Assembly: GCF_000247695.1 (NCBI RefSeq)
Contig: NW_004624752.1
Span: 1,444,773 to 1,508,772 of the forward strand
Direction: 5' to 3'
Source: Heterocephalus glaber
Taxonomy: Eukaryota; Chordata; Mammalia; Rodentia; Bathyergidae
DNA length: 64,000 bases
A program made the position numbers and the translations under genes. The notes under the pieces were generated by a model. That model was not told where the DNA came from and searched no databases. It worked only from the letters and a program-made list of their open reading frames with translations. Below are positions 46,285 to 58,839 of this stretch, piece after piece; position 1 is the stretch's first letter; every line of letters begins with the position of its first letter.

Positions 46285-46539
46285 CTCCTTGCAGCTCTGT
46301 GCCCAGTCTTGCCAGGTGAGGCTGGGGTGATTCTGCCAGGTGCAAAGTGCAAGTAGAGGTGCACCTTCCTGAGATATGAAGCAAAGTGGGGTCTCCCTGG
46401 AGCCGCACACTAGGACCCCCTTGCCTCTAGCTCAACCCCACAGGGGTCCAAGAAGAGGCAGGTGAGTGGACTTGGGGTGCCCAAGACCGTGCAGGCAGAC
46501 GAGACAGACAGATGTGCTCCAGGCCAGCCCTGCCCTCCT
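46285..46539. other. Unassigned spacer
   Basis: GC-rich, nothing recognised. Confidence 0.5.
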
Positions 46540-47240
46540 CAGGTGCTTCAAATTCCAAACAGTAAATGGGACTAAATGATTAGAAGTAAATGCTTTCAAG
46601 CAGCACAAGAAAGCCATTTATCATTTCAAACACTTCCCTTGAGGTACATACACATTATACAGCATTTATCTTTACTCTTCTGTGCTGTAGCAGCCAATCA
46701 AAAAGTCAGCTAATCTTCTTGACTACAAAGCCATCTACTAAAACATTTTTATACAATGCAAATTTTTGAGATTTATCATCTCCTGTACCCATAACTTAGA
46801 ATGCATTAGGCTGGTGTTATCAATTTTAATAATAGGCTTCCTAGCTAAAATTTGGATCAACGTCACTGGGTTTTTCAAAATTTCATTACTAGACTTACTG
46901 AAAACACAATATCCCATGAAGAAAGCATATTTCTCCTGTCTCAAACAACCATGACCGCGCTGATAGCTGCTCTGAATTTCGCCCCCTCTTTTAGTTTCTG
47001 TACCACTTCCACTCTGTTGATTCAGTTGCACTGTGTTTCCTCCTGGCTGTGTCCCGGGGCCCTGGGAACCTTTCCGGGCTTCTATAGTCTCAATTGATCT
47101 GCTAATGCCTTTGATTTATTTTCTTCAAATTCCCAAGGAAGGAAGTTATCATTTCAAAGATACTTGTAGTGTCCACCATCATCCAGAAATAGTAATGAAA
47201 GTCCTAGGTCCCCCTCGGCCCATCTTTTAGCTGCTTCTGC
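46540..47240. promoter_or_regulatory. Candidate regulatory island, the largest in the window
   Basis: About 700 bases of AT-rich, repeat-free DNA bounded by GC-rich blocks. It has an exact octamer ATGCAAAT at 46756-46763, aaatgattagaag near 46575, tcaattttaataatagg near 46821 and many short A/T motif words. I found no LINE or SINE match. Frames are short. Regulatory function is inference from composition and motifs. Confidence 0.35.
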
Positions 47241-48339
47241 TGTGAGAAAACCCCTGCCATCAGCTTCTTCCCAGGAGAGTTCGAGTCTGTGTAGAGAAGT
47301 GGCCTGCGGAAAATCTGCAAAGACCAGAGACCCACAAAGAGCCCTAATCCTTCTCAGATCTTCCATGACCCAGCCCGGATCAGCTGCCACCCCAGGGGGC
47401 AGGGAGAGGAGACCAGGGCTTCACCTAGGGGTTCCCTATGTACCCTATGCCCTGCCACACAGCAGGGGAGCCACTGTCTTCTCTGAAGCAAATGTGGCAA
47501 ATGCCTTACAGGGCAGAAGCAGCAGACTCCATCTGCCTGCCTCTGGCCAGCAGCACATGGCAATGAGACGATGATGATTATTTTAAGGCCAAACAGTGAG
47601 AGCAGTCTCCTCTGCAAGGCCCCAGCTCCCACAAGCGACACTTGGCAGGCTGATGGGCACCCCGTGAGGGGATTCTTGTTCCCCAACTGTCACGGCTAGC
47701 TTTGCCCTTGACAGACAACTGCTCAGAAATGTGCATGATGCTCCCTCACCTGCAAGCCAGTGTCACAAAAACCAACTGCGAAGTCAGAGGAAGGGACATG
47801 GCCTTGGATTCCAAGGTCCCCACAGAGAGCGTCAGGCTGTGGCTTCCCAGGTAGAAGGTGAGGAGCCTCAGACTGGATCCCAGAGCCACCCACCCCACCT
47901 CTGCTAGGGCTCAGGCCAGTCTTGGCGCAGGGCCACACCATTGCCAGCCGTGGTTTCTTGTTTCCTGGCAGAGTTGATGAAGCCTGGACCCAAACTGTCC
48001 CACAAGGCGGATGCGCAGTGAGGACCCAGATCAGAGGGTGCCACTTAGCACCTCAGAGTCAGGCTCCACAAAGCACCAATATGTGGGGCCATGGCAGCAG
48101 GGATGGTGCTGGGCTGTCACCCTAAGTCCAGGAGAGGACAGGAAATGTGTTCGCTGGGTACCAGGCAGCACCATGGAGACACCATGACTGTGCCGGGCTC
48201 TGGAGGACCCACAGGCCCAGAAAGGGAGGATGGCTTTGGGCCAGGCCCACCACAGTGAGGGGAGAGCCCTTCACCTGGGGACGAGGAGCAGGACCCACCA
48301 GGGCCCCCAGGGGGCTCCTGGTTTCCAGTGTCACGTCCT
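47241..48339. other. GC-rich unassigned sequence
   Basis: Overlapping frames up to about 110 codons with no recognisable domain. Confidence 0.55.
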
Positions 48340-48712
48340 CAGTTGGGTTGTCCTGGATGTTTCATTGTCCTGAATTTATTCAAAACATTTCCCTTTCATG
48401 GTTGTTTTGACTTTGTGGAAGAGCTGGAAGTCACAGGCACAATGCTACATGCAGTGAATAAAGTAGATGAAGATATCTTTATGGTTTTGGTACACTTCCT
48501 TTCTGTTGGATGACGCTCAACAGCAGTATTCACTGTATTTTTCATCATATCTGGTAAAGACACTCATGACAGACTACTTCAGAACTGCTTTAGAAAGTGG
48601 CAAGAGGGTGGGATAAGTGTATTAGAAGGGAGGGAGATTAATGGCAATATGTTTTTTACTACAATGAATTGTTTTTCCAAAAAAATTTAATAATTCATCC
48701 TATATTCATCAT
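48340..48712 (-). mobile_element. Mariner-like composite element, copy 3, truncated
   Basis: Aligns with the reverse complement of copy 2. 48345-48480 matches the copy 2 spacer (about 24000-24110 reversed). 48527-48553 matches the internal terminal-repeat-like sequence. 48560-48700 matches the left arm ('cttcagaactgctttagaaa' near 48579, then 'gtggcaagagggtggg'). The outer end lies near 48690-48712. The right arm is missing, so this copy is truncated at its left edge in the window. Confidence 0.75.
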
Positions 48713-50659
48713 GACTCACATCAGGGTCCCCTCAAGGCCCAGGCTTGTGGGAACCAGAGGTGGCATCACCTTGCCCTGAAGAGCATCCCCAGGCAGATGC
48801 TGGTACCCAGGGCCTTACCAGGGGGACAGGGGTCTGGTTGCCAGCCAGATGCTGTGGCCCCAGCATCCACTGCATGGGCTGTGCTGCCCATAGCATAAGG
48901 GAGGGCAGAGCAAGGCTCTGCACTTGGGGTCAGAGGCATCATGGGGAGGAGGTCGAGATTCTATCACCCAAGGCTTGCTGAGCCTGCTGGGCAGGTGACA
49001 GAGCCACACAGGTGAGGCCACACAGGACTCTTGGACAGAGCTGGACCTCCCTATGAGGTCCTTCTGTGGCACCCTTGGCAGCTGTGCCTCTCTAAGTGCC
49101 ATCTTCAGGGGAAGGAGTCACCCAGGGCTGTGATCGACAAAGCTGTCCCTCGTGTGGCTATGCCTGAGGTCCCCAACTTGAGCGGGGTGCAGGGATAGGA
49201 GACACAGAGCGAGAGGTGGATTCTCTCTGCAATGCTGTGCTGGATGCTCCTGCCTTCCTCATCCCCAGGCAGCCTCTGCCAGCGCCAGCCCAGCAGCTGT
49301 CTGAGCCTTCTGCCTGGAAATGTCTCTAGATGTTCCCCAGCACAGCCCACAGTTGCTGGTAATTCCTCTTCCTGTGGGAAGACAGGACAGGGCAACTGGC
49401 CTGGTGAGTGTGTTAAATCTTACATTGACACCACACATACAATGCACTTGTTCAAAACCTGAAGCAACAGAGCAGCACAAACTCATGGGATGGCTTGCAC
49501 ATGGGCACCCCCCTCGTGAGAGGGATGGAGGGGTCAGAGTTGCTCATGGAGCCAGTCATTCCCATGAGTCTCAGTGAGGGAGTGTCCTGTCCAGGGGTCC
49601 TCTTCCCACACCTCCCACTCTTGCTCCTTCTGTGACCCCAAGAGAGCCCCAACGCCTGAGGCTCCTGAGCCATTGAGGATCAGTTGGAAAATCTTTTTCA
49701 CTTCCATCCAAAGCCCAGGGAATAAAAAGCCCATCGCAAGTCCCTGAGATGGTGGAGATGGGAGGATGGTTTTCCAGCAGCTACCAGGTGGGCTTCAGGT
49801 AGGAAGAACTCCTTCATCTTGCCAAGAAGCAGAGCAAATCCTTGGAGAGTCAGAGCACAGCCCTGGGAGCCCTCTAGGGGAGAGAAGAGCCTTGTGGGTG
49901 GACCAGAAGTTGGGGAGGGAGGAGCAGTTGTGGGAGGGAAGAGCAATGTTCAGAGGGAGGGAGCCGGGCCCCGTGTCTGGGGTCTGGGAAGAGAAGATGC
50001 ACTAGCTGCCTCCAAACAGGCTCCTTGGCTCGAGGCCATGTTGCCACATCTCCGTGGAAGTGCTGGGAACTGCTGGGAGTTTGGAGACCACCATGCTGCT
50101 GACGGCCCCTTGGGTACACAGTGGCAAAGGGACAGTTGGGACTTTCCTTTCTGCCCTGGGCAGTGCCTCCTAGTTTTGAACTGACTGAAAAGATTAGGCT
50201 GAGCCCTTCTGGAAGCACTCTGGAAGTGGAGCTCCTCCATTCCACTGATCCCTTAGGAGGTACTGGAGCCCAGATCTGGTTCTGAGCTTGGGGGGCGAAT
50301 GGTCTGTGTCTCTCCAGAACCCTGGCTTTCAGCCCTGCCCCTACCACTCCCCAAAAGGACCAGGCTCCTCTCCGCAGAGGGCTTTGGAGTTGCAGTGAGC
50401 TGCTGTCTTCAGAGGAGCCTTGGCTTCTGCCCACAGCACAGGCCTACCAGGAGCAAACTAATTTGATTTGCAGCTGTGGAACTGAGGCTGGCTCTCTATC
50501 CCTAAAGATCTCTTATCACAGACAAGCAAGTGCTTTCCTGGGGCGCGTAGCCCTGGTTAGAAAACCTCATGCATTTGCTGTGAAATTTTAAAGATCACAG
50601 AAAGGAAGCATGCTGCACCCAGGGGTGGGATGCGGGCTTCCTGTTATGCCTATGATGGA
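48713..50659. other. GC-rich unassigned sequence, no gene recognised
   Basis: Frames up to 187 codons (minus, 49874-50434) overlap plus frames and carry no recognisable domain. No repeat identified. Confidence 0.55.
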
Positions 50660-50760
50660 GTCCTACATGCAGGCTTAGGGATCCCTCCACCTCCTTTGTC
50701 TGTGAAATGGGGAAATCAGAGCGCTTTCCTCCAGGACCCTTGAGGTGGCTGTGGGGCCCG
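50660..50760 (+). repeat. MIR SINE relic
   Basis: ctttgtctgtgaaatgggga at 50694-50713 matches the MIR 'cctcatctgtaaaatgggga' block. The upstream 'cttagggatccctccacctc' fits poorly. Confidence 0.5.
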
Positions 50761-51141
50761 GCCTACAGGAGAGGTAACGCGGCCCCGGGTTCTACTGTGG
50801 GGATGGAGACATTCCCGTGTGACAAGTGGGCTGCGACAGGGAGAAGGGGTTCCCAAAGTCCCCCTTTGATGCCCCATGACTGGGGGAGGTTGGTGTCACC
50901 CTGTGTCTCCCCACTACACAGAGGATGGGGTGGAAACGCTGGTCCGCTTGGCTCACAGGCAGCAGGGCCAGAAACACACATGCCCTGGGGAACCTGGGCC
51001 TTGAGGCCTCTGCGTGGGGGAGACAAGCCCCTCCCTGTGCTAACCCACAAAGCTCACCCACCTCTAGGCAGACCTGAAACCTCTGGATGGGTCAGCAAAA
51101 CCTGCTGGGCTGTGGGGGACACAAAGAGCTCCCAGAGGAGC
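50761..51141. other. Unassigned GC-rich spacer
   Basis: Nothing recognised apart from overlapping open frames. Confidence 0.5.
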
Positions 51142-51287
51142 CAGGCATGGTGGTACACACCTGTAATCCCAGCACCCAGGAGGCTGAGCCAGGAGGATTG
51201 CCTCAGGTTTGTGGCCAGCCTGGGCTCCACAGCGAGTTCAAGGCTATCTGAACTATGTAGCCTTTCTCAAAAAAAGAGAAAGATCCT
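51142..51287 (+). repeat. B1 SINE with internal duplication
   Basis: Starts ccaggcatggtggtacacac (51142), then 'ctgtaatcccagcacccagg', then 'ggccagcctgggctccacag' and a second related block 'ttcaaggctatctgaactat', giving the B1 internal duplication, and a tail of caaaaaaagagaaag. Contains the Pol III promoter region of 7SL SINEs. Target-site repeats are not clear. Confidence 0.93.
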
Positions 51288-52189
51288 CCCAGCTGGGAAG
51301 CTCCCACCCAGACAGCACCTCTGTCCCCCGGGGTAGTCCCAGCATTCAACTCCGTGTGTTCTGCGTTGTTGCCCTTTGCCGATATGTCGGCTGAACTTCT
51401 ATTCAATCCGCTGCCCAAGGCCCTGCTCACCCAGACCATGGAGGACAGGGCTGTGCAGAGGGAGCGGGCACTGGTGACTCCCAAAGGTGTCTTGGAGGAG
51501 GATGCCCTGGCCAGAGAAGGAGGTGTGGCACTGGCCCTCTGTCCCACCAGGCCCTGGGCCATGCTGCTTCAGTCTCCCCAGAGCCCCGTGCTCTTACAAG
51601 CTGATCAGCGGTGCAGTGGGGCTGTGCTCACCCCAGGGCTTTCTAAGCGGTGGAGTTCCCAGGATGTGGGGTTTACATATCACCCTCAAGGTGGACTTTA
51701 CCAGCCTAAATGCCCTGGTCCTAATAGCACAGATGGCTCTGGGAGCTCTTTGTTGTGCAGTTCTCAGACATTCCTAGGGCAGAGCCTCTGACTTCTTCCA
51801 GCTCCTGGCGGCTCCGCTGTCCCTGTCTGAGGCCACACCTCTCCAGTCTCGACTCCATCTTCACACGACCTCCTCCCTGTATCTCTCTTCTTTGTCTCTC
51901 CTGAGGACACCAGCGCCTGGGTTTTGCAGCCCCCCCAAGTGTCTTGGACCTCAAGACCTTTTGCTTAATCGGCAAGGACCTTATTTCCAAATGAGGTCGC
52001 ATCCCTAGTTCAGGTTGGACATGCACTGGGCAAGGAGAGGTTCTGCCCACTCCATCACAGAAGCCCATTTTCCAGTTTGGGCCTGGCATGGCAGTGGCAG
52101 GAAGTAAGGTCAACAGCACCCCTGGGGAAGCCGCCCCTGTGGCTGCTGGAGAGGCGGTCCCATGCGCAGGGAAAGGTCAGGCTTTCCAC
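51288..52189. other. GC-rich unassigned sequence
   Basis: Frames up to 145 codons, no recognisable domain. Confidence 0.55.
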
Positions 52190-52400
52190 ACCAATGGCTG
52201 AGTCTCCATCTCAGATTCATGTGCTGTGCTTCTGCAGCAAAACTTTCAGCTGAGCACAAAATATTTTTCCAATGAGCCATTTCTGCAAACAGTCCCATAA
52301 GTGCCACTCTAATGCCTTAGCCAGCACCACTGCAACAATGAGCTGTGATTTAACACTCCGATGTGAAATCTCGCCTGATGGTCTCTATGACAAATGGCCA
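52190..52400. promoter_or_regulatory. Candidate regulatory island
   Basis: Balanced to AT-rich unique patch with intact-looking short motifs such as caaaatatttttcc near 52257 and gtgatttaacac near 52346. No repeat recognised. Weak candidate. Confidence 0.25.
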
Positions 52401-55400
52401 GAGAGGCTCGGGAGGGGCAGGATCCCTGCAGATTGTCCACCCAGAGGCCAGCGATACATAGCATAGGTGCTCACCCATCATCTGCTCCTGGCTTCTGACT
52501 GCTGCTCCAGGGAGTGGAGGGCTGGAGCTGGCCACGGTCCCCTCCTCAGCAAAGGTCTCAAGCCCCCGAATTTACAGAGGTCCTGAGTGAGACTTACAGA
52601 CAACCCTCCACATCACCCCATCTCTGCTCTGGGACACCCCAAAGTCCTGGAAACCCTGGAGCTTCCTTGGCCCTGCTCTATGAAGGCTTCCAAAGAGGCA
52701 TTTGCCTGAAGAGAGGGCACCCAGAGACAGGCTGGGCAGAGGGGACCCTTCACAAGGGGGAGCCCTGGCATCCCGCACCTGGGACAGGGGTACATGGGGC
52801 TCTAGCTGCACCTATGAGAAGCCTGGACCTTGGGTCTCCTGAGAACAAAGGAACCTGGGACCCGAGATGCTGAGGATCTAGGTCAGCATGAGTTCTGGGG
52901 ACCTCTTTCAGCCCCCAGTGCACTAGCCCTAGCAGAGGGCTGGAAGGAGCAGCCCAAATCTCCACCGTCCTGTGTTCTGCCCAGCTGGGCCCCAGCTTAC
53001 AAATTAGTTCTGGGGACAGCTGGGCTTCCCTGGTCCACTTGTGCCATGTGGGACTCTGACTGTCCGCGTGGGTCTCATCTGCAGGCTGTGCACACTGGAT
53101 GTTAGGGACAGCAGCGGCCAAGCTCTCAGGTGACAAGCCTGGGGCAGGGATGCCTGAGGGGCACAATCTGGAGGCCCCTCTTCAGTGCTGGGGTGCCCTG
53201 GGCCCAAGGGAGAGCTCCCCAAGGGGAACCCAAACCTCCAGAGCAGTCCCAGGTATGGCTTTCATCATGATCCCAGAGGTGTGGTGTCCTGACCCAGAGC
53301 CAGTGCGTGGGATCCAGCTTGGACAGAGCCCCTGAACCCTGCCAAGATGGAGTCGTAAGGGTGTCATAAGCCCTAGCAACTGTGGAGACACAGGACTGTG
53401 ACTGGCAGATGTCCCTGTAAGCCCCCCACAGCAATCAGAAGCTCAGGGGTGGGTTGGCAGAACCTGCTGGCTCCCGTGGCCACAGCTGCCTCTGGCACCT
53501 GGGCCTCCACAGAAAGGGGGCACCCTCGGCCTGGGGTTCTGAGAGGAGAGAAACCTTACCAGACAGGAAGCACAGGGGCATCGGTCCGAATGGGAGCATA
53601 GCTCCCCGAGATCCTTGTTGTTCATAGAAGAGAAAGGTGTGAAGACAGGCATGCAAAAATGCTGCGATGTGGAGAGACATGAGGAGAAGACGGAGTCTAA
53701 AGCCAAGAAGACCCAGGGACACAGAAGGTGGAGAAGCCCTGATCCGATGAGCAAAGCCTTCCTCAGGGACAGGAAGGAGATGCACTGCTGGTGGGAGCTG
53801 CCAGCCTGCTGCCCAGGGAGCTCGTGTGGCCATGTCATCCTCAGAGCAGTCCAGGAGGCATTGGAGGGGGACCATGAATGGGTCACTGGGCTGAGTCTCC
53901 TGAGGACAGGGGTGGCACAGTGGAGGCACTGGGGCCTCTGGGCATTGACCTGGGCTGTGGAGGCTCTAAACCCATCAACTGCCCACCCTGGCTCTTTGCT
54001 GTCCGCACGCTGCCGGCCTGTGTCACAGCACCGTGACAAACTGTCTGGCAGCTACACCACTGAGGTTAAAAGTCATTAAGCATTTGCCATGCATCTCTAT
54101 CAAAGTCACCTTAATTTCTCTGAGATGTGCAGGTTTCTCCTCAGGGAGGCGCTGCCTGGGAATGGGAGTAAGATCCTCATTAACACAGGGGCACATACAC
54201 AGGTCCACGCCAGACCCTGACAGGTGGTGATGTGGGGGTCCTCGAGGCCAGAGACTCTAGCTCCTGCACATGGGCAGTGAGAACACCAGATGCCACTCAG
54301 CATTATTTAATTTCTCTGTGCTGGATGTCAGTGGGCACCGTGGGTTAATGCTTCACACACCAAAAGGGCCCACTGGAGACACCTGGTCATGTCTTTCTTT
54401 CTGCCCATTATCTCATCTGTGATTTGAGAAGCAGGAACTTGATATTGCTGGAATATGGATATTTCCTTTTGGAAACCTTGCTCATCTCTCTTTCCACAGG
54501 GTGGTCAAAGTGTGCAGGGCCTGGGGACCTGCAGGAGACATGGTGACCATGGCACTGTGGTCCAAAGTCACCTGGCTCTGGATGGCCAGGGCTCCATGTT
54601 CACTGCTGCATCCCAAGTCATAGCCTCTCTGTCCCGGGACTGTCCCCATGCATGCAGCTGGCCCACTAGCCTCTGGAGGGAGCCCAGTGTCAGAACCACG
54701 CAGTGGTCTAGAAGGGAGGCTCTGGTCATGCAACCAGGGTGCAGGCAGGGGGCAGAGCACTGTAAGGTCCCTGCCCGTGACGTCCTGGGAAGACCCTCCT
54801 GCCTCCTCCTCCTCAACTGCCCAGCTTCTGTTGAACAATGTTGGGGCAGCTGGTGGGCTCCTGGGAGGGAAGTGTGTGCCAGGTCATGTGCAGGAACCGG
54901 TGAAAGCGAGAACAGAGGTCCCTCACTCAGAAGCAGGAGAGTCCTGGGGACAGCACCACCATGCATGGGCATCCTCCTTCCCTGTCTCCTCTCTGCTCAC
55001 ATGCTGCCTCAACTTGCTGTCTAGGGTCATTGTAGGAAAAATCTACCTCAAAATAATTGTGTGACTTTTCCCATTCACCTGACACTGCATGTGCTGCCCA
55101 GCTTTTCCTGCAGCCTGAGAGGGTGGCTGAAGTGATCTTGGGGCTTCAGGCTCCTGCTGCACATCTTGATCTCTTCTCACTCTCCTCGTTTGCCTCTGTT
55201 CCTGCACATGACCTGGAGAGAAGGAGGGGACACCATCAGGTCCCTTGCTGTCTGCAGTATCAGAGCTCTGGTCCAGTTCTGCACTGGCAGCAAGCTCCAT
55301 GTGAGGGGAGCCTGGCATTTGGGGCCATCAGCGCCCTCCCTGGCCAGCTCTCAGCAGTGTCCCTGGCTGCCCCGCACCCCACCCACCCTGGGGCCTTCAG

Positions 55401-55914
55401 AAGCCCATGCAGAGCTGAGATCCACTCCAGGGAAGGCCTGAGTTGCTCCCTAAGCAGGGGTGCATGCCAGGGAAGGGGCTGATGTGCGGCCTCTGTGTGT
55501 CCTGAGACCCATGTGTCCCCGGGACCCTGGAGGGTGTGGGGCAGGGGCCAGACTCCTGCTTCTCTCAGGAACCAGAGACGCCCTCTTCCTTGGCCAAGGT
55601 GCCAGGGGAGACCCATGCTTGTCTCTGCCCTGATCTCTTCTCTGGCTCTTCCAGTCATTACGCCTCGAGGCTTCATCCCCTCAACCTCTCCCAGCAACAC
55701 CTGGGCAGCCAGATCCAGGCTGGGTGCACAGAGCCTGGCTGACTCAGCCCTGCTGAACCAGGGCCCCAGAGGCCCTGCAGGACTGCTAGAATCCCACACC
55801 TGCTCCAGGGCTGGGCCAGCAGGGGCCCAGGGCAGAGCAGCCCACTGAGGCTGCGATGGGCAGGTCCCGGTGTGAGGCAAGGCTCAGGTCAGTAACGCTG
55901 TGTGTTGGGGAACT
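52401..55914. other. GC-rich unassigned sequence, no gene recognised
   Basis: Many open frames of 100-206 codons on both strands, overlapping one another, none with a known domain. Small AT-rich patches at 54055-54120 and 54300-54480 are unremarkable except that the first is unique-looking and carries gtcattaagc near 54071. Confidence 0.55.
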
Positions 55915-56045
55915 CGGGCTTGGGGTCAGCTAGCCTGGGCTGAGACCCAGCTCCACCTAGCCTGGCCAGGATCTTTCTCACCATCTGCCTCAGTGGCTCC
56001 TCTGTGCCCTTTCCTGAGATCGCCCTGAGGGTCCTATGAGGTGGG
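55915..56045 (+). repeat. MIR SINE relic
   Basis: Follows the MIR order: 'gagacccagctccacc' (tcccagctctgccac block) near 55941, then 'tgcctcagtggctcctctgtgcc' (tgcctcagtttcctcatctg block), and 'gggtcctatgagg' at the end (the 'tcatagggttgt' side). Heavily diverged. Confidence 0.5.
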
Positions 56046-58279
56046 AAGGAAGTCCAGGGCAGCACCTGGCAGAGGGCAAAACCACTGCTCACAGACGGTT
56101 GCGATGGGCTGGGGTGGCCTCCCCCACAGTGGTGGCTTGAGTCTGGCCCTCCCCTGTGAGGGGCTGGCCAGGTAGCACCTCCAGGCATGGGATGGTCATG
56201 AAGCCAAGCCACTGTCATGGGTAGGTGCCTCATCCGGGTCCGTGCAGCCAACAGAACCTGTGGGGAACCCAGGCCCTGAATCCCAGGGTTCCCACCTGGC
56301 TGCTGAATGGTCACTCTCTGAGCTGCTCCCCACTAGATGCGCTGATGTCCACAACTGTCCTGTGGGAAAGGAGCCCCGTGTCCCCAGCAGGCCGTCAGCC
56401 CAGCCCTCAGATGGAACCTACCCAGGAGGCAGGAGATGGATTCTGTTCCCTCGGAGCCTGACAGCCCTTCTTCCTTCCACATGATGATGGCTTGTCCCCG
56501 TTTCTAGGCTCCAGGGACAGCTTGGCCATTAAGCAAGGGGATGGAGCTCAGAAGCGGAGCTGTTCTGAGCAGCCAGGCGGGTGGCCACAGTCTCCAGCGG
56601 GAGGCTCCCTCCTGCGGGCTGCGCTGCCCCTCTTCACGGAGCAGGCGGAGTCTGCTTCCAAGTTGGGCTGATGGCCTCATGCTCTGATTGCTGATGGCTT
56701 CTATTTAAAATAGAGCTGAAGGAGGGAAGTGGAGAAGCGGAGGAGCTGGTGCCCAGGAGGGATCCAAGTCAGGGAGCAGAGAATGGAGTTTCCGTGGAGC
56801 AGAAAGCCTGTGGTCCAGGCCTCACTGACCTCGGGTAAGCACCATCCCAGGCTGAGCACAGCGGGAAGGGCGCACATCGGCTCAGGGCAGCAGCAGAGGA
56901 GAAATGGACATTTTAGGGTAATTTAGGAAAAGTCGTGTGATTCTGGGGGAAGGGACAGCCTTGGATGCCCTGCAGTGAAGGGTCACCACAGACACTGTTT
57001 CTCAGGCCCACAAAAGTGGGTCCCCTCTTGGCACCAGGAGTCAGAGGTCAGGAGAGCAGGGCAGCTCCCTGGATGCCTCAAGGAGGGGTCGAGGGGGCCT
57101 TGACTGTACGGAAAATCCAGCAGTGACTTCAGTCACCAGGGCCCCAGCGCCTGGAGGGACCAGCTTGCCCTCCATATCTCTGGCAGTTTGTGGGTGCTGG
57201 ATATTCACAGGCAGCTGGGATAGGGTCAGGGCAGATGGCTCCATTCCACCCAGCTGGGGTCCCCAGAAACAGACCCTGTTTCCCCAGGACAGCAGGGACC
57301 TCGGAGACTTGCTGGACAAGCCTGGGGCGGTATGGGCACGGGTGTCCTCCTATAAAGGACACTCTGTGCGAGGCCTTTCGAGAGTCTCTCAGATCATCCC
57401 TGTTCATCTAGGAGGAGAGCCAGGCTGGCATGGGATGATGGCTCCAGGCTGTTGAGAGAGGAGCATCCCCTCTGCCCTGGGCACCTGTTAGCACTCTCTC
57501 CTTGTATTACTCCCTGCACACGCTTTGCTCATTCTCTGGAGTCATAGACACTGATATAGATTACTTGGTGCCTGTGGCCCTGGGGTCAGTCACATGTCTG
57601 AGGGAGGGGCAGGGGCAGCATGCTGTGGGCACCCAGCATGAACCAGGGCAACCGTGCCATCTGGAGGAAGGACCGGGCCTGGATCACATGGGCATTCCAT
57701 GCTTGTGTGCCAGACCCATCCTGGGTGCTATAGCTCTGCCCTGGGCTGAGACTCATGTCCTTCAAAGGCCGAGGCACAGATGGGTTTTCTCTTGTCTAGA
57801 GCCCAGTGTCCTGGCCAGCAGCCCAGCCTCTGCCTTCTGGACAAGCAGAAGGTTCCTCTGTGCAGAAGGCCACCTCCTCAAGGCTGGCTGCCCCAGCCCC
57901 TGCCACAGGCTGGGCCTCCTGAAGCCTGGGCACCCTACCTGACCACTGAGCCATACTTGTCCCAGCAGGCCATGGCTTCTTAGGAGCAGAGAGGCTGTCT
58001 ACTCCCACTCGAAAGGCCGAGGCCACGCCCTGGAGCCACAGGCGCACACCCCTCCCTTGGGAGACCTTGGACAGGTGTGTCAGGGCAGGGTGGCTTTTGC
58101 AGCCACTGTCTGTGAGTGCTGTGCTGCATGACCTAGAAGGGAATGAATGACCTTAGGAGATACACACGGCATCCAGGGAGGCAGCGGGCCCTGGGCAGGA
58201 ACCTCAGCCCTCCTAACCTTCTGCTGACTGAAGGCCAGGGAGCCTGGGCCTGGCTTCCTGAGCCCCGCACAACCTCCCT
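56046..58279. other. GC-rich unassigned sequence, no gene recognised
   Basis: Frames up to 146 codons with no recognisable domain. Mild CpG clustering at 56550-56660 is not enough for a promoter call. Confidence 0.55.
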
Positions 58280-58440
58280 CTCCTTCCTGACAAATAAGAC
58301 ATCTGTTCTCCACCGGGATGCTACTTCCCAACGTGATTTATGGCCTTATTACCGAGCCCCCCTAGAGGTATGGATTTTTTACAATACAATTTACATTTCA
58401 GGGAAATTGATCACCATTGTGCCCTCCCCCAGGATGGCAT
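58280..58440. promoter_or_regulatory. Candidate regulatory island
   Basis: AT-rich unique patch with cgtgatttatggccttatta at 58333-58352 and ttacaatacaatttac near 58379-58394. Caudal/HOX-like tttatgg is present. No repeat recognised. Confidence 0.28.
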
Positions 58441-58839
58441 GAGAACAAGGCCGAGCCCTCCTCCAGGGGCCTGCAGGTGTAAGTGGAAACAGAGCCCGTG
58501 GCCAGCCACACAGCCAGGATTCAGTGGGTGTCCATGCAGCACACGCAGATGCCCAACGCCCAGTGACAAGGCTGCAGCACCCACCAGGCACCAGGGCTTG
58601 CAGGGCACTGTGACTCTGGTGGACACCAGTGCCTAGGGCTGTGGGACTCGGCTGGTCCCACCCTGCTGGTCGCTGCCCTGGAGTGACAGGGATGCAGGAG
58701 TCCCTTGGAGGAGCAGAGCTGGCTGGGACACAGCTGTCCTAACCCCCCAGGGTGTCCCGTCACCCTCCTTACTGCCCCGGGATAGCCCAGCCAGCATCGA
58801 TCCCTGCTTGCTAATAGAAAACCCAGCGCAGAGACATAA
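58441..58839. other. GC-rich unassigned spacer
   Basis: Nothing recognised. Confidence 0.5.

Noticed and set aside
45947..46330. Glutamate-rich 127-codon frame
   Set aside because: The glutamate run is simply the GGA/GAA polypurine tract read in one frame; the reverse strand gives equally long Ser or Leu runs.
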